Source: CAZUZD01 sp964624465
Lineage (GTDB): Bacteria; Planctomycetota; Planctomycetia; Isosphaerales; Isosphaeraceae
Length of the DNA stretch: 64,000 bases
Assembly (NCBI GenBank): GCA_964624465.1
Contig: CAZUZD010000001.1
Span: 5,317-69,316, forward strand
Direction: 5' to 3'
Shown: positions 17,671 to 26,417 of the stretch, one piece after another
Layout of the letters: every line of letters starts with the position of its first letter
Numbering within the stretch: the stretch's first letter is position 1
Made by a program: the position numbers and the translations under genes
Notes under the pieces: model-generated
The model's database searches: none
Told to the model about the DNA's origin: nothing
The model's input: the letters and a program-made list of their open reading frames with translations, nothing else

Positions 17671-20600
17671 ATGCCCCACTCCGATCCCGACTCCAACCTG
17701 ATCCTCGGACTGCTGGCGCTCCGGAACCACCTGGTCGACCGGACCGCTCTCGTCAACGCCTACCAGGCTCGCGATGGGCAAAGCCGCCTGGCTCGAAGTC
17801 TGGCCGAGTTCGGGGCGATCGACGCCGAGACCGTCGAGCTGCTGGAGCTGCTGACGCGCAAGTATCTTCAATGCCACGGTGGCGACTGCCTCCATGCCCT
17901 CGGGGACCTCGTCGCCCAACCGGAGCTGCGCTCCGCACTCGCCGAGCTGACCGGCGCCGGGCCGGGTGTCCTTTCCGAGGCCCAGGCCCTCGCCCCCGAC
18001 GCCGGGCCCACGGGGCCGGTGCTCTCCGCCTCGATGTCGGTGGACGATCCGGCCGACGTGGTCGCATCCGCCCGGCCGGGCCGTCCCGTCGACCGGTACC
18101 GAATCCTCCGGCCCCATGCCCGGGGCAACCTGGGACAGGTCTTCGTGGCCCTCGATACCGAGCTGGGCCGCGAGGTGGCGCTGAAGGAGATCCTCGAGCA
18201 CCGCGTCGGCGACGGCCGGTACCGCGACCGGTTCCTGGTCGAGGCCGAGATCACCGGCCGGCTCCAGCACCCGGGGATCGTGCCGGTCTACGGCCTGGGC
18301 ACCTACGCCGACGGCCGGCCGTACTACGCCATGCGGTTCATCCGCGGCGGCAGCCTCAAGGACGCCATCGAGCAGTTCCATAGCGGGCTGTCCCCCGACC
18401 CCGGTCCGGCCGGGACCGCGACCGACGCTGGGGCCGACCCGGAAGCCGAGGGCGGGTTGGATCGCGGTTCAGCGGACCCGTCAGCCCAGCCGACCCCGGG
18501 TGTGGCGGGCGGCCGCAATCGCGACGAGCCCGAGAGTCGGTCGGTCGGCCTGCGTCGTCTGCTGCGACGATTCCAGGATGTCTGCAACGCCGTCGACTAC
18601 GCCCACAGCCGTGGCGTGCTGCACCGGGATCTGAAGCCGGCGAACATCGTCGTGGGCCGCCACGGCGAGACCCTGGTCGTCGACTGGGGCCTGGCCAAGG
18701 CCACCGGCCGATCGGACGACCCTGCTGGCGCTGACGAGCCCCCTGTGGACGTGAGCCCGGGGTCCGGCAGCGGCAGCGAGACCCAGCCGGGTCGACCGCT
18801 GGGCACGCCCGCGTATGCCAGCCCCGAGCAGCTGGCCGGCGAGCTCGACCGGCTCGGCCCGGCCACCGATGTCTACGGCCTGGGGGCGATCCTTTCCCAC
18901 CTGCTGACCGGCCAGGTCCCGTTCCAGGGCCGCGACCTGGCCGCGGTCATCCGGGCAGTCCAGGCCGGCGAGTTCCCGGCGCCCCGGGCCCTCGACCCAT
19001 CGATCCCGAAGCCGCTGGAGGCGGTCTGCCTGAAGGCCATGGCCCTGCGGCCGGAGGACCGGTACGCGACGGCCCGCGAACTGGGCGAGGACGTCGAGCG
19101 CTGGCTGGCCGACGAGCCGGTGCGGGCCCGACCCGAGCCGTTGCCGGAGCGGTTGCGGCGCTGGGGGCGTCGGCACCGCACGGCGGTGGCCGCGGCCGCG
19201 GTCGGCCTGGTGATGGCAGTCCTTGGCCTGGGTGCGGTCTCGGCGGTGCAGACGCGATCCAGGAACCAGCTCGCCCAGCAGAATGTCCTGCTAGATCTGC
19301 AGCGACAGCGGGCCGAGTCCCGGGAGCGGCAGGCGATCGAGGCGGTGGGCCGGTTCCGGGACGCGATCGTCCAGGAGCCACGGCTGTTGGACACGCCGGA
19401 ACTGGAAATGCTGCGCAGGCGGCTGCTGACGGAGCCGCTTGCGTTTTTCCGGAGCCTGCGGGACCAGTTGCAGGCGGATCGGGAGACTCTCCCCGAGTCG
19501 CTGGTCCGGCTCGCCGTGACGGCCGTTGCGGTGGGGCAACTGTCGGACGAGATCGGGGACAAGCTCCAGGCTCGATTGACGTACGAGGAGGCTCGCGGCA
19601 TCTACGCCCGGCTGGCCGGAGCCCATCCTGGGGACGCCGTCTACCCGCGTGAGCTGGCGATGTGCCACAACAACATCGGCAACCTGCAGCGCGAGGCAGG
19701 CCAGACCTCCGAGGGGTCGCGGTCGCACCTGTTGGCGCTGGCGATCCAGCAACGGCTCGCAGCGGTCAACCCCTCGGATCCCGGAATCCAGCGGGATCTG
19801 GCAGGGACTTACAACAACCTCGGCGTGCTGCAAAGCCAGTCCGGTCAGCCGGGTCAGGCCTTGCGGTCGTATGAGCAGGCGCTGGCGATCCAGCAACGGC
19901 TGGAAGCCGCCAACCCTGCGATCGCCGGGCTTCAGGGTGATCTGGCCCGGAGTCACAGCAACATCGGCGTGCTGCAGCGAGCGACGGGGAGTCCAGACGA
20001 GGCGTTGCGGTCGTTCGAGGCGGCGCTGGCGATCCAGCAACGGCTGGCCGACGCGAATCCCTCGGCCACCGAGGTCCGGAGGGATCTGGCAAGCTTCTCC
20101 AACAACCTGGGCGGCCTTCAGGGCGAGACCGGCCAACCAGGCCAGGCATTGCGATCGTTTGAAGCCGTGCTGGTGCTCCGGAAAGAGCTGGCACGCACTC
20201 ACCCTTCGGTCAGCGAGTATCAGAGTGAGCTGGCCGGCGGCTACAACAACATCGCTACCATGCAGCGAGCGATGGGGCATCCGGAGGCGTCGCTCCGGGC
20301 GCACGAGGCGGCGATGGACATTCAACAACGGCTGACCGTTGCCAACCCCACGAGCTCCAGGTTTCAGCGGGATCTGGCACTGAGCTTCTTCAGAATCGGG
20401 TCACTTCAGCGCGAGACGGGCCATGCTGACGAGGCGTCGCGGATCCTCATGCAGGCACGGGCGATCCAGCAATCGCTGGCGGACGCGAACCCCTCGATCA
20501 CCGAGTTTCAGGGAGACCTGGCGCGGACGTTGAACGAACTCGGCATCCTCCAGAGCCAGACGGGCCATCGCGTCGAGGCGTTGCAATCGTATGAGTCGGC

Positions 20601-21510
20601 GCTGGCGATCCAGCAACGGCTGGCAGCCGAGAATCCCTCGGTAAGCGGACCCCTGAATGAACTGGTCGGCACCTACAACAACCTCGGCGGTCTGCAGGGC
20701 GAGACCGGCCATCCGGAGCAGGCGTTGAAGTCGTTCGAGACGGCGTTGGAGCTTCAGCGGCGGCTGGCAGAGGCCAACCCCTCGGTGGCCGAATTCCAGA
20801 AGGTTCTGGCGGCTACGTACAACAACGTCGGCGTGATGCAGAGAGCCGGTGGCCAGCTGGAGGAGGCGTTGCAGTCGTCCACGGCGGCGCTGAAGATCCG
20901 GAGTCAGCTGGCGGCGGCCAACCCCTCGATCGTCGAGTACCAGAATGATCTGGCTCGCAGTCAGAGCACGATCGGCAGGCTGCAGAAAGCCACGGGTCAT
21001 CCGGACGAAGCGTTGCGGTGGTTCACGGCTGCGCTGGAGATCCGGCGACGACTGGTCGAAGCCAACCCCTCGGCCATCGGATCCCAGTTTGACCTCGGAG
21101 ACACTTACAACGAGATGGGAACCCTGCAGAGCCAGATAGGCCATCCGGACGAGGCATTTCGGTCGTACGAGGCGGCGCGCGAGATCATGGCACACCTCCT
21201 GGTGGTGGAACCGTCCAAATTCGATCGGGCGGTGGGGCTCGGCGGCATCCTGCACAACTTGGCGTCGATCGACCTGGTCGCCGGTCGACCTGACGCGGCA
21301 CGCGGGCGGCTTCTGGAGGCGGTCCGCCTGCAACGAACCGCCCTTCGCGAGACGCCCGGCCACCCTACCGCTCGCGCCTTCCTCAGAGGCCACCTCAAGC
21401 TCCTCATCGATGTGACCGAAGCCCAGGGGCTAACCCAGGAGGCGGCCGAGGCGCGACGCGAGCTGGACCGCCTGACGCTCACACCGGACTCGCCGGCCTC
21501 GCAGCCTTGA
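17671..21510 (+). CDS. Transmembrane Ser/Thr kinase with eleven TPR-like repeats
   Basis: A 1279-residue receptor-type kinase. Start 17671 follows GGGAGGAA. Residues 1-90 are a helical N-terminal region typical of planctomycete kinases. The kinase domain (about 142-480) has Lys172 in VALKEI, catalytic Asp320 in HRDLKPANIV, metal Asp338 in a DWG instead of DFG, and GTPAYASPEQ. Two Pro/Asp-rich inserts interrupt it. A transmembrane helix lies near 504-525. From about 690 there are eleven 48-residue units (AIQQRLA..NPS....DLA...NNLG.LQ...G..E.ALRSYE), TPR-like and presumably outside the cytoplasm. Substrate and signal unknown. Confidence 0.88.
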   Translation: MPHSDPDSNLILGLLALRNHLVDRTALVNAYQARDGQSRLARSLAEFGAIDAETVELLELLTRKYLQCHGGDCLHALGDLVAQPELRSALAELTGAGPGVLSEAQALAPDAGPTGPVLSASMSVDDPADVVASARPGRPVDRYRILRPHARGNLGQVFVALDTELGREVALKEILEHRVGDGRYRDRFLVEAEITGRLQHPGIVPVYGLGTYADGRPYYAMRFIRGGSLKDAIEQFHSGLSPDPGPAGTATDAGADPEAEGGLDRGSADPSAQPTPGVAGGRNRDEPESRSVGLRRLLRRFQDVCNAVDYAHSRGVLHRDLKPANIVVGRHGETLVVDWGLAKATGRSDDPAGADEPPVDVSPGSGSGSETQPGRPLGTPAYASPEQLAGELDRLGPATDVYGLGAILSHLLTGQVPFQGRDLAAVIRAVQAGEFPAPRALDPSIPKPLEAVCLKAMALRPEDRYATARELGEDVERWLADEPVRARPEPLPERLRRWGRRHRTAVAAAAVGLVMAVLGLGAVSAVQTRSRNQLAQQNVLLDLQRQRAESRERQAIEAVGRFRDAIVQEPRLLDTPELEMLRRRLLTEPLAFFRSLRDQLQADRETLPESLVRLAVTAVAVGQLSDEIGDKLQARLTYEEARGIYARLAGAHPGDAVYPRELAMCHNNIGNLQREAGQTSEGSRSHLLALAIQQRLAAVNPSDPGIQRDLAGTYNNLGVLQSQSGQPGQALRSYEQALAIQQRLEAANPAIAGLQGDLARSHSNIGVLQRATGSPDEALRSFEAALAIQQRLADANPSATEVRRDLASFSNNLGGLQGETGQPGQALRSFEAVLVLRKELARTHPSVSEYQSELAGGYNNIATMQRAMGHPEASLRAHEAAMDIQQRLTVANPTSSRFQRDLALSFFRIGSLQRETGHADEASRILMQARAIQQSLADANPSITEFQGDLARTLNELGILQSQTGHRVEALQSYESALAIQQRLAAENPSVSGPLNELVGTYNNLGGLQGETGHPEQALKSFETALELQRRLAEANPSVAEFQKVLAATYNNVGVMQRAGGQLEEALQSSTAALKIRSQLAAANPSIVEYQNDLARSQSTIGRLQKATGHPDEALRWFTAALEIRRRLVEANPSAIGSQFDLGDTYNEMGTLQSQIGHPDEAFRSYEAAREIMAHLLVVEPSKFDRAVGLGGILHNLASIDLVAGRPDAARGRLLEAVRLQRTALRETPGHPTARAFLRGHLKLLIDVTEAQGLTQEAAEARRELDRLTLTPDSPASQP

Positions 21511-21856
21511 AAGTCCGTCCCCGATCCGCCCGGATCCGCAGCAACCTGGAGGGCCGGTTTTCAGGATGCGGGATCCCGGCGCAGGCCGATTGCAGTCACG
21601 GCGGGGGACCCGGCGATCACGGGCATTGCGATCCTGCACCGACAATTTCCAGCCGCGGTGCAAGTTGTGGCACCGGCGTGCGTCTGATGCAATAGCCGCC
21701 GGTGCCGCGTCGTGGCTCGGGAGTCTCACGGACCAGCGTTAACGCCAGATGGCCCTGGCGGCGCGGCTCTGACCCGGTCGATGGGGCTGACCGACGGACG
21801 CTGAAGTCACAATCCGGCCCGGGACCGGGGCGAGCCAACGCCCCCGAGGCTCCACC
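21511..21856. other. Intergenic region before the Tad locus
   Basis: 346 bp with no supported gene. It should contain the promoter for the sigma-like gene, but no convincing hexamers are seen. The only notable feature is the GTTAAC palindrome (CGTTAACG) near 21738. Confidence 0.4.
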
Positions 21857-23188
21857 ATGCGAATCGATGTCGCGACGCTCGACGAGAACTTCGTCAACTG
21901 GGACGTGTTCGCCAACACGTATTACCCGATCGTGCGGGAGGCGCTGGGGTCGTTCCGGTTCGTGCCGGCGGACCTCGTCGATGACTGGGCGAACAGCTTC
22001 TTCGTCGAGAAGCTCATGGACAAGGACTTCCTGGCCAACCGGCCGGTGCTGCGCGGTCCGTTCCGCAACTGGCTGTTCCGGGCGGTCAAGAACCACGCCT
22101 ACAGCGAGCTTCGCAAGGTCAGGAGCCGGGGCCAGCACCATGCGCCGGTGGCGGCCGACGTGATCGACGTGCCCGACGACCGACCCGAGTCGACCCCCAC
22201 GTTCGAGTCGGATGCCATCTACGCCCTCACGTACCTGGCCGTGGCCCTGCAGACGGCCAGGCGGCACTGGGAGTCGGTGGGCGAGGCGCACAAGTGGCGG
22301 ATCTTCGACGCCCTGGTGCTGGGCGAGACCGAGCCGGGGGTGGCCCGGCCGACCCGCGACGAGCTGGTGGCCGAGTTCGGCGGCCGCGACCGGCAGTACC
22401 TGGACAACTGCGTGACCTCGGTCAAGCGCTCGATCCGGTCGCTGCTGCCCCTGCTGCTGCCGGCCGAGATGTCCGAGGGCGAGACGCCCGAGGCCCGGTT
22501 CGAGGAGTGGTTCGAGATCCTCCGCGACGGCAAGCTCAGCGAGCTGGGCTGGCTCAAATGGGCTCTGCCGGCCGACCCGGGGGCGGTCCCGGCCGAGGAG
22601 CAGTCGCAGCTCGCCTCGGTGGCGCTCTTCGGCGACCATCCGGGCACGATCGCCGCGACGCCGCTGCTGCCGCTGCTCGACGATGACGGCCAGGCTCAAC
22701 TGCCCCCCGAGTTCGAGTACGACCGCCTGCGGGTGGCCCAGAGCGTGATCCTGGCGACCCCGTTCTCCGTGTACCTCGACGGCCCGCGGTCCGAAGTGGC
22801 CGCCATGCCGCGGGCGGGTCGGGGGGCCACCGGTCTGGTGCAGGCTGGCCAGCGGCTGCAGGACCTGCTGGGCGACCTGACCCAGCCGCTGGCGCCCGCC
22901 CAGCGGCAGGCGCTGGTGCACCGGATGACGCAGCTGAAGCGGTACGGCAAGCGGGTGCATCAGGAGGCCCGGCAGTCCAGCCCGGTCGCGGGGGTCCCGC
23001 CGGCGGACTTCGGGTATCTGATCTACACGGCGGCCAGCGCGATCGCATTGATCGGAGCCGGCGAGCGGATCGACACCCTGAGCGACGCGACCCTGGCCAG
23101 CAACGTGAGCTGGGCGCTGCGGCAGCCCTGGGTTGATGCCCGGTTCCACCCGGTCCTGCAGCGAGCAATCGCCCGGCTGACCGCCTGA
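21857..23188 (+). CDS. ECF sigma-like protein with long C-terminal region
   Basis: A 443-residue protein at the head of the Tad locus. Residues 14-85 resemble region 2 of ECF sigma factors as found in planctomycetes (FANTYYPIVREAL, then FRNWLFRAVKNHAYSELRK). Residues 150-205 could be a region-4-like HTH (TRDELVAEFGGRDRQYLDNC followed by VKRSIRSL). The remaining 230 residues match no domain I know. It may be a transcription regulator of the pilus genes or a sigma-derived adaptor. The next gene starts 56 bp downstream on the same strand. Confidence 0.6.
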   Translation: MRIDVATLDENFVNWDVFANTYYPIVREALGSFRFVPADLVDDWANSFFVEKLMDKDFLANRPVLRGPFRNWLFRAVKNHAYSELRKVRSRGQHHAPVAADVIDVPDDRPESTPTFESDAIYALTYLAVALQTARRHWESVGEAHKWRIFDALVLGETEPGVARPTRDELVAEFGGRDRQYLDNCVTSVKRSIRSLLPLLLPAEMSEGETPEARFEEWFEILRDGKLSELGWLKWALPADPGAVPAEEQSQLASVALFGDHPGTIAATPLLPLLDDDGQAQLPPEFEYDRLRVAQSVILATPFSVYLDGPRSEVAAMPRAGRGATGLVQAGQRLQDLLGDLTQPLAPAQRQALVHRMTQLKRYGKRVHQEARQSSPVAGVPPADFGYLIYTAASAIALIGAGERIDTLSDATLASNVSWALRQPWVDARFHPVLQRAIARLTA

Positions 23189-23244
23189 GCCCCGGATCGG
23201 GGACGAACCAGCCACCGCCCACCGCAGTGCCCGGAGTACGGACC

Positions 23245-24309
23245 ATGGACCGTCAGCAGATCTACGACCGGACGATCCGGCACTTCCTGGCGCCGGTGCG
23301 GAGCCTGCTCGATCACCCCGAGGTGACCGAGATCATGGTCGTCGGGCACGACCGGATCTACTTCGAGTCGCGCGGCCGGATCTCGCCGACCGAGCTGAAG
23401 TTCGCCGACGAGGCCGCGCTCCGGGCGGCGGTCACGAACATCGCCGAGTTCGTGGGCCGGCCGATCGGGCCGGCGGACCCGACCCTGGACGCGCGGCTGC
23501 CGGACGGCTCGCGGGTGCACGCGATCCTGCCGCCGGCGGCTCGGCAGGGCGTCTGCCTGACGATCCGGCGGTTCCTGCGATCCAGCTTCGACCTGAACCG
23601 GCTGATCGAGGGCGGCTCGCTCTCCATCGAGGCGGCGGAGTTCCTCGCCGGGTCGGTGCGGGCCCGCCGGAACATCCTGATCGCGGGCGGCACGGGCACG
23701 GGCAAGACCTCGTTCCTGAACGCGCTCTCGAGCCGGATCCCGCCCTCGGAGCGGATCCTGGTGATCGAGGACAGCTCCGAGCTCCAGCTCTCGCAGCCGC
23801 ACACGGTGTACCTGGAGGCCCAGCCCGCCGACGACGACGGGCTCGGGCAGCTCACGGTGCGCGATCTGTTCGTCAACGCGCTGCGGATGCGGCCCGACCG
23901 GATCATCGTCGGCGAGGTCCGCCGCGGCGAGGCCCTCGACCTGGTGCAGTCGATGATCTCGGGTCACCCGGGCTCGATGGCGACGATCCACGCCAGCGAC
24001 CCGCTTTCCGCAGTGATGCGGCTGGAGCTGCTCAGCCGGATGAATGACCTGTCCCTGCCCGCCGACATCGCTCGCGATCAGGTCGGCCTGGCGATCGACC
24101 TGGTCGTCCAGCTCACGCGGGACGAGGGGGGCGGCCGCCGGGTCACGTCGATCGCGGCGATTCAGGGTGTGGACGAGCAGCGCCGCTATCGGATCGACGA
24201 GCTGTTCCGCTCACGCCCCACGGCGGACGCCCCGACCGAGGCCGGTCAGTTCACGCTCCAGGCCACCGAGCACCTCCCCGGTTTCACGAGCCAGGCCCCC
24301 GGCCACTGA
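23245..24309 (+). CDS. cpaF: CpaF/TadA-type secretion ATPase (first copy)
   Basis: A 354-residue type II/IV secretion ATPase that powers Flp pilus assembly. It has the N-terminal HPEVTEIMVVGHDRIYFE strand typical of CpaF, Walker A GGTGTGKT with Lys154, an Asp box around IVIEDSSELQL, Walker B-like RPDRIIVGEVRRGEA and the MATIHA His box. ATG 23245 (MDRQQIYDR) is preferred over GTG 23227. It is shorter than the second CpaF in this locus because it lacks an N-terminal extension. It stands before the two pilin genes, separated from the TadB/TadC genes. Confidence 0.88.
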   Translation: MDRQQIYDRTIRHFLAPVRSLLDHPEVTEIMVVGHDRIYFESRGRISPTELKFADEAALRAAVTNIAEFVGRPIGPADPTLDARLPDGSRVHAILPPAARQGVCLTIRRFLRSSFDLNRLIEGGSLSIEAAEFLAGSVRARRNILIAGGTGTGKTSFLNALSSRIPPSERILVIEDSSELQLSQPHTVYLEAQPADDDGLGQLTVRDLFVNALRMRPDRIIVGEVRRGEALDLVQSMISGHPGSMATIHASDPLSAVMRLELLSRMNDLSLPADIARDQVGLAIDLVVQLTRDEGGGRRVTSIAAIQGVDEQRRYRIDELFRSRPTADAPTEAGQFTLQATEHLPGFTSQAPGH

Positions 24310-24603
24310 GCCCCGAGACCCCTGGCCCGATCCAGGCGGCGTCCGAGGATCGGCTCTCTCCCCGCGCCCGGGTCGTGGCCTGCGCACTCCAAGATCGCCC
24401 TCATGGCGGGGTCCTGCTGCGCGCTGGCACGACCGGATCCATCCGGATCGAACCGCGATTCCGCGCCACACCGCCGCGACCGTCGTGGCGGACCATGGGC
24501 CCAATTCGGGCGGGAAATCCGCGGTTCTGCGCAAGCAAGCGGACCGGGAGGCGTCATCACGGCGGGAGAGGACGGGTGGGGCCGCCCGGAACGGCAGCCC
24601 CGA

Positions 24604-24677
24604 GATCGTCCGAGCCGACGCGGGCGTGGGGCCCGCGTGCCGTGGGGTGGATGTCTCCGAACAAGGGATTCCGCACG
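24604..24677 (+). promoter_or_regulatory. Conserved 74-bp leader, pilin copy 1
   Basis: The 74 bases before ATG 24678 match those before the second pilin (25230-25303) at all but about two positions, closer than the coding sequences match each other. They contain an in-frame ATG at 24651 (MSPNKGFRT...) preceded by GTGGGGTGG, and AAGGG 11 bases before 24678. The block may be a translated N-terminal extension or a shared regulatory leader. The sequence further upstream (24310-24603) holds no gene I can support and aligns weakly with the second copy. Confidence 0.55.
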
Positions 24678-24923
24678 ATGAGCACGATGACCAAGAACCT
24701 GGTGAGCGGCCTCCGCCGGTTCCACGCCGACGAGCGGGGCGATGTGATGCAGAACATGTGCGTCGCCGGCGTCGGCGGCCTGATCACCCTGATCCTCGGC
24801 AAGTACCTCAAGCAGCTCGCCGGGGTCCTGGGCAACTCGATTGCCAGGCTGATCTGCGGTGGCCAGGCTCCTGGCCAGGCCAGCCTCACCGACGACACGT
24901 CGTTCTTCGGCGCCGCGAAGTGA
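24678..24923 (+). CDS. Flp-like pilin 1
   Basis: An 81-residue small hydrophobic protein in the position of the Flp pilin. The N-terminal region has FHADERGDVMQNMCVAG followed by a hydrophobic helix (VGGLITLILGKYLKQLAG). If cut after the Gly of ADERG, the mature start would be DVMQNM, with Asn-Met where Flp pilins have the conserved Glu-Tyr. The C-terminal part is polar. Paralogous to 25304-25546, about 88% by eye over the first 130 coding bases. A start at 24651 would add nine residues. Confidence 0.7.
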   Translation: MSTMTKNLVSGLRRFHADERGDVMQNMCVAGVGGLITLILGKYLKQLAGVLGNSIARLICGGQAPGQASLTDDTSFFGAAK

Positions 24924-24964
24924 GGCGGACGGCCACCGATCTCGCAGCCCGGACGATCGACCCC

Positions 24965-25002
24965 ACGAGCCCCCCGCACCCATCGAGGTACGGGGGGCTC
25001 GT
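24965..25002 (+). terminator. 12-bp stem hairpin after pilin 1
   Basis: ACGAGCCCCCCG (24965-24976) pairs perfectly with CGGGGGGCTCGT (24991-25002) around a 14-base loop, 41 bp after the pilin 1 stop. There is no T-tract, so it may act as an mRNA 3' stabiliser or attenuator rather than a classical terminator. The rest of the 24924-25229 gap has no gene I can support. Confidence 0.6.
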
Positions 25003-25229
25003 CGCGTTGCGGAACGCCAGTGCCCCGGCGCTCCCCGCACGGACAGGCGTGAGCCTCGCCGATGTCAAAAAGCGTTCATGTGGTCGCATTGAAAGTGGGC
25101 GATCGGCTCGTGCGGGCGTTTCGTCGGGCACGATGTCGCGGATCTCGGCAATGGCGTGCAAGCGGCGTGGAGGAGCCGCGTCAGGAGTGTGGAGAGGACG
25201 AGTGGGGCCAGCCGTGACGGTGCCCCTGT

Positions 25230-25303
25230 GATCGTCCGAGCCGACGCGGGCGTGGGGCCTGCGTGCCGTGGGGTGGATGTCTCCGAACAAGGGATTCAGC
25301 ACG
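25230..25303 (+). promoter_or_regulatory. Conserved 74-bp leader, pilin copy 2
   Basis: Counterpart of 24604-24677, collinear and nearly identical, with an in-frame ATG at 25277 (MSPNKGFST...). The two differences seen are C/T in GTGGGGCCTGCG and C/A in GGGATTCAGC. Confidence 0.55.
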
Positions 25304-25546
25304 ATGAGCACGATGACCAAGAGCCTGGTGGGTGGCCTGCGTCGATTCCACGCCGACGAGCGGGGCGACGTGATGCAGAACATGTGCGTCGCCGGCGTCG
25401 GCGGCCTGATCTGCCTGATCCTGGGCAAGATCCTCAAGCAGCTGGCCGGCACCCTCGGCAAGTCGATGGGCGGGATCATGACCCAGGGTTCGAACCCGGA
25501 GGCCGCGCCGACGATCACTCCCGACTCGGGGCTGTTCGGTTCCTGA
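25304..25546 (+). CDS. Flp-like pilin 2
   Basis: An 80-residue paralogue of pilin 1: MSTMTKSLVGGLRRFHADER, then GDVMQNMCVAGVGGLICLIL. It shares the missing Glu-Tyr at the expected +5/+6 positions. The C-terminal tail (GSNPEAAPTITPDSGLFGS) differs from pilin 1, so the two may form distinct subunits or alternate. Followed by a strong hairpin at 25601. Confidence 0.7.
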   Translation: MSTMTKSLVGGLRRFHADERGDVMQNMCVAGVGGLICLILGKILKQLAGTLGKSMGGIMTQGSNPEAAPTITPDSGLFGS

Positions 25547-25600
25547 GCCCGGGGGTGGTCCCGAGGCTGGGCCCCTGGAGCGATCCCGCCGGCGGACACC

Positions 25601-25634
25601 GAGGCTCCCGCATCCTTCGGGGTGCGGGAGCCTC
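25601..25634 (+). terminator. 15-bp stem, TTCG-loop hairpin after pilin 2
   Basis: GAGGCTCCCGCATCC (25601-25615) pairs with GGGTGCGGGAGCCTC (25620-25634), one T-G wobble, closed by a TTCG tetraloop. It lies 54 bp after the pilin 2 stop and 30 bp before the prepilin peptidase start. It is very stable and lacks a T-tract, so I read it as a transcript stabiliser or partial terminator that separates high pilin expression from the assembly genes. Confidence 0.75.
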
Positions 25635-25664
25635 GCATCCCTGACCCCGAGAGGAGACTGAATC

Positions 25665-26417
25665 ATGTCCTCCGCAGCGGCACTGAGTCCCGAGCCGTCC
25701 GTTCTGACGACCCTGGAGGACTGGCTCGGGCGCCATCGACCCACCTGCTGGCGGCTGGCCACGGTCACGCCCGCCCTGATCCTCGGCGGCCTGGCGGTGG
25801 CCCGGGCGCTCGGGATCGACGAGCTCCCGGCGTCCCCCGGGGTGCTGGCGGTGCTGGCCGCCCTCGTCGCCGGACTCACCGACAGCGTGAGCGGCAAGAT
25901 CGCCAACTGGCTGACCTATCCGTTGCTCGGGTGGGGACTGGCACTCGCCGCGGTGGCCGAATGGGCCCCCGCCGCGGGCCGCGAGCTCGGTGCCCTCGGG
26001 CTGGCGCCGGCCTGCTTCGGGGCACTGATCGGGCTGATCGTCATGATCCTGGTCCATGACCTGACCGGTGGGGGCCGGGGCGATCTCAAGCTGATGGTCG
26101 GCCTCGGGGCGCTGCTGGGCCCGCAGCCGATCCTGGCCGTGATCCTGCTCGGCTACGCCCTGGCGGGCCTGGCCGTGCTGGTGGCCACCGTCCGGCGGTA
26201 CGGGGCCCTGGCGGTCGTCACGGCGTACGCGAAGGTGGTCGCCCGGCTGGTCCTGCCGCGCTGGCTGGTCCGCGAGCTGGCCGAGGACGAGCTCCACATG
26301 ATGGAGCGTCGGGTGCGCCTGGGAGGGTACACCGCGGCCGCCACGGTCCTGGTGGTGGTCGACCCCTGGGGGCTCGTGAGCGGGCTGGGGCTGCTGCCGG
26401 CGGGAGTGGGCGCATGA
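25665..26417 (+). CDS. cpaA: A24 prepilin peptidase (CpaA/TadV type)
   Basis: A 250-residue polytopic membrane protease that cleaves pilin leaders. The two catalytic Asp residues are in LTDSVSGKI (Asp73) and GRGD (Asp140), the latter being the GxGD motif. About six hydrophobic segments are visible. Start 25665 follows GAGGAG. The N-terminal 30 residues are longer than in most TadV proteins. Ends in ATGA with the small pseudopilin gene, so both are translated together. Confidence 0.85.
   Translation: MSSAAALSPEPSVLTTLEDWLGRHRPTCWRLATVTPALILGGLAVARALGIDELPASPGVLAVLAALVAGLTDSVSGKIANWLTYPLLGWGLALAAVAEWAPAAGRELGALGLAPACFGALIGLIVMILVHDLTGGGRGDLKLMVGLGALLGPQPILAVILLGYALAGLAVLVATVRRYGALAVVTAYAKVVARLVLPRWLVRELAEDELHMMERRVRLGGYTAAATVLVVVDPWGLVSGLGLLPAGVGA

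Noticed and set aside
19741..21300. Regular 144-bp repeats as a possible CRISPR or satellite array
   Set aside because: The units are in frame, encode TPR-like helices and lack the short identical repeat/unique spacer pattern.
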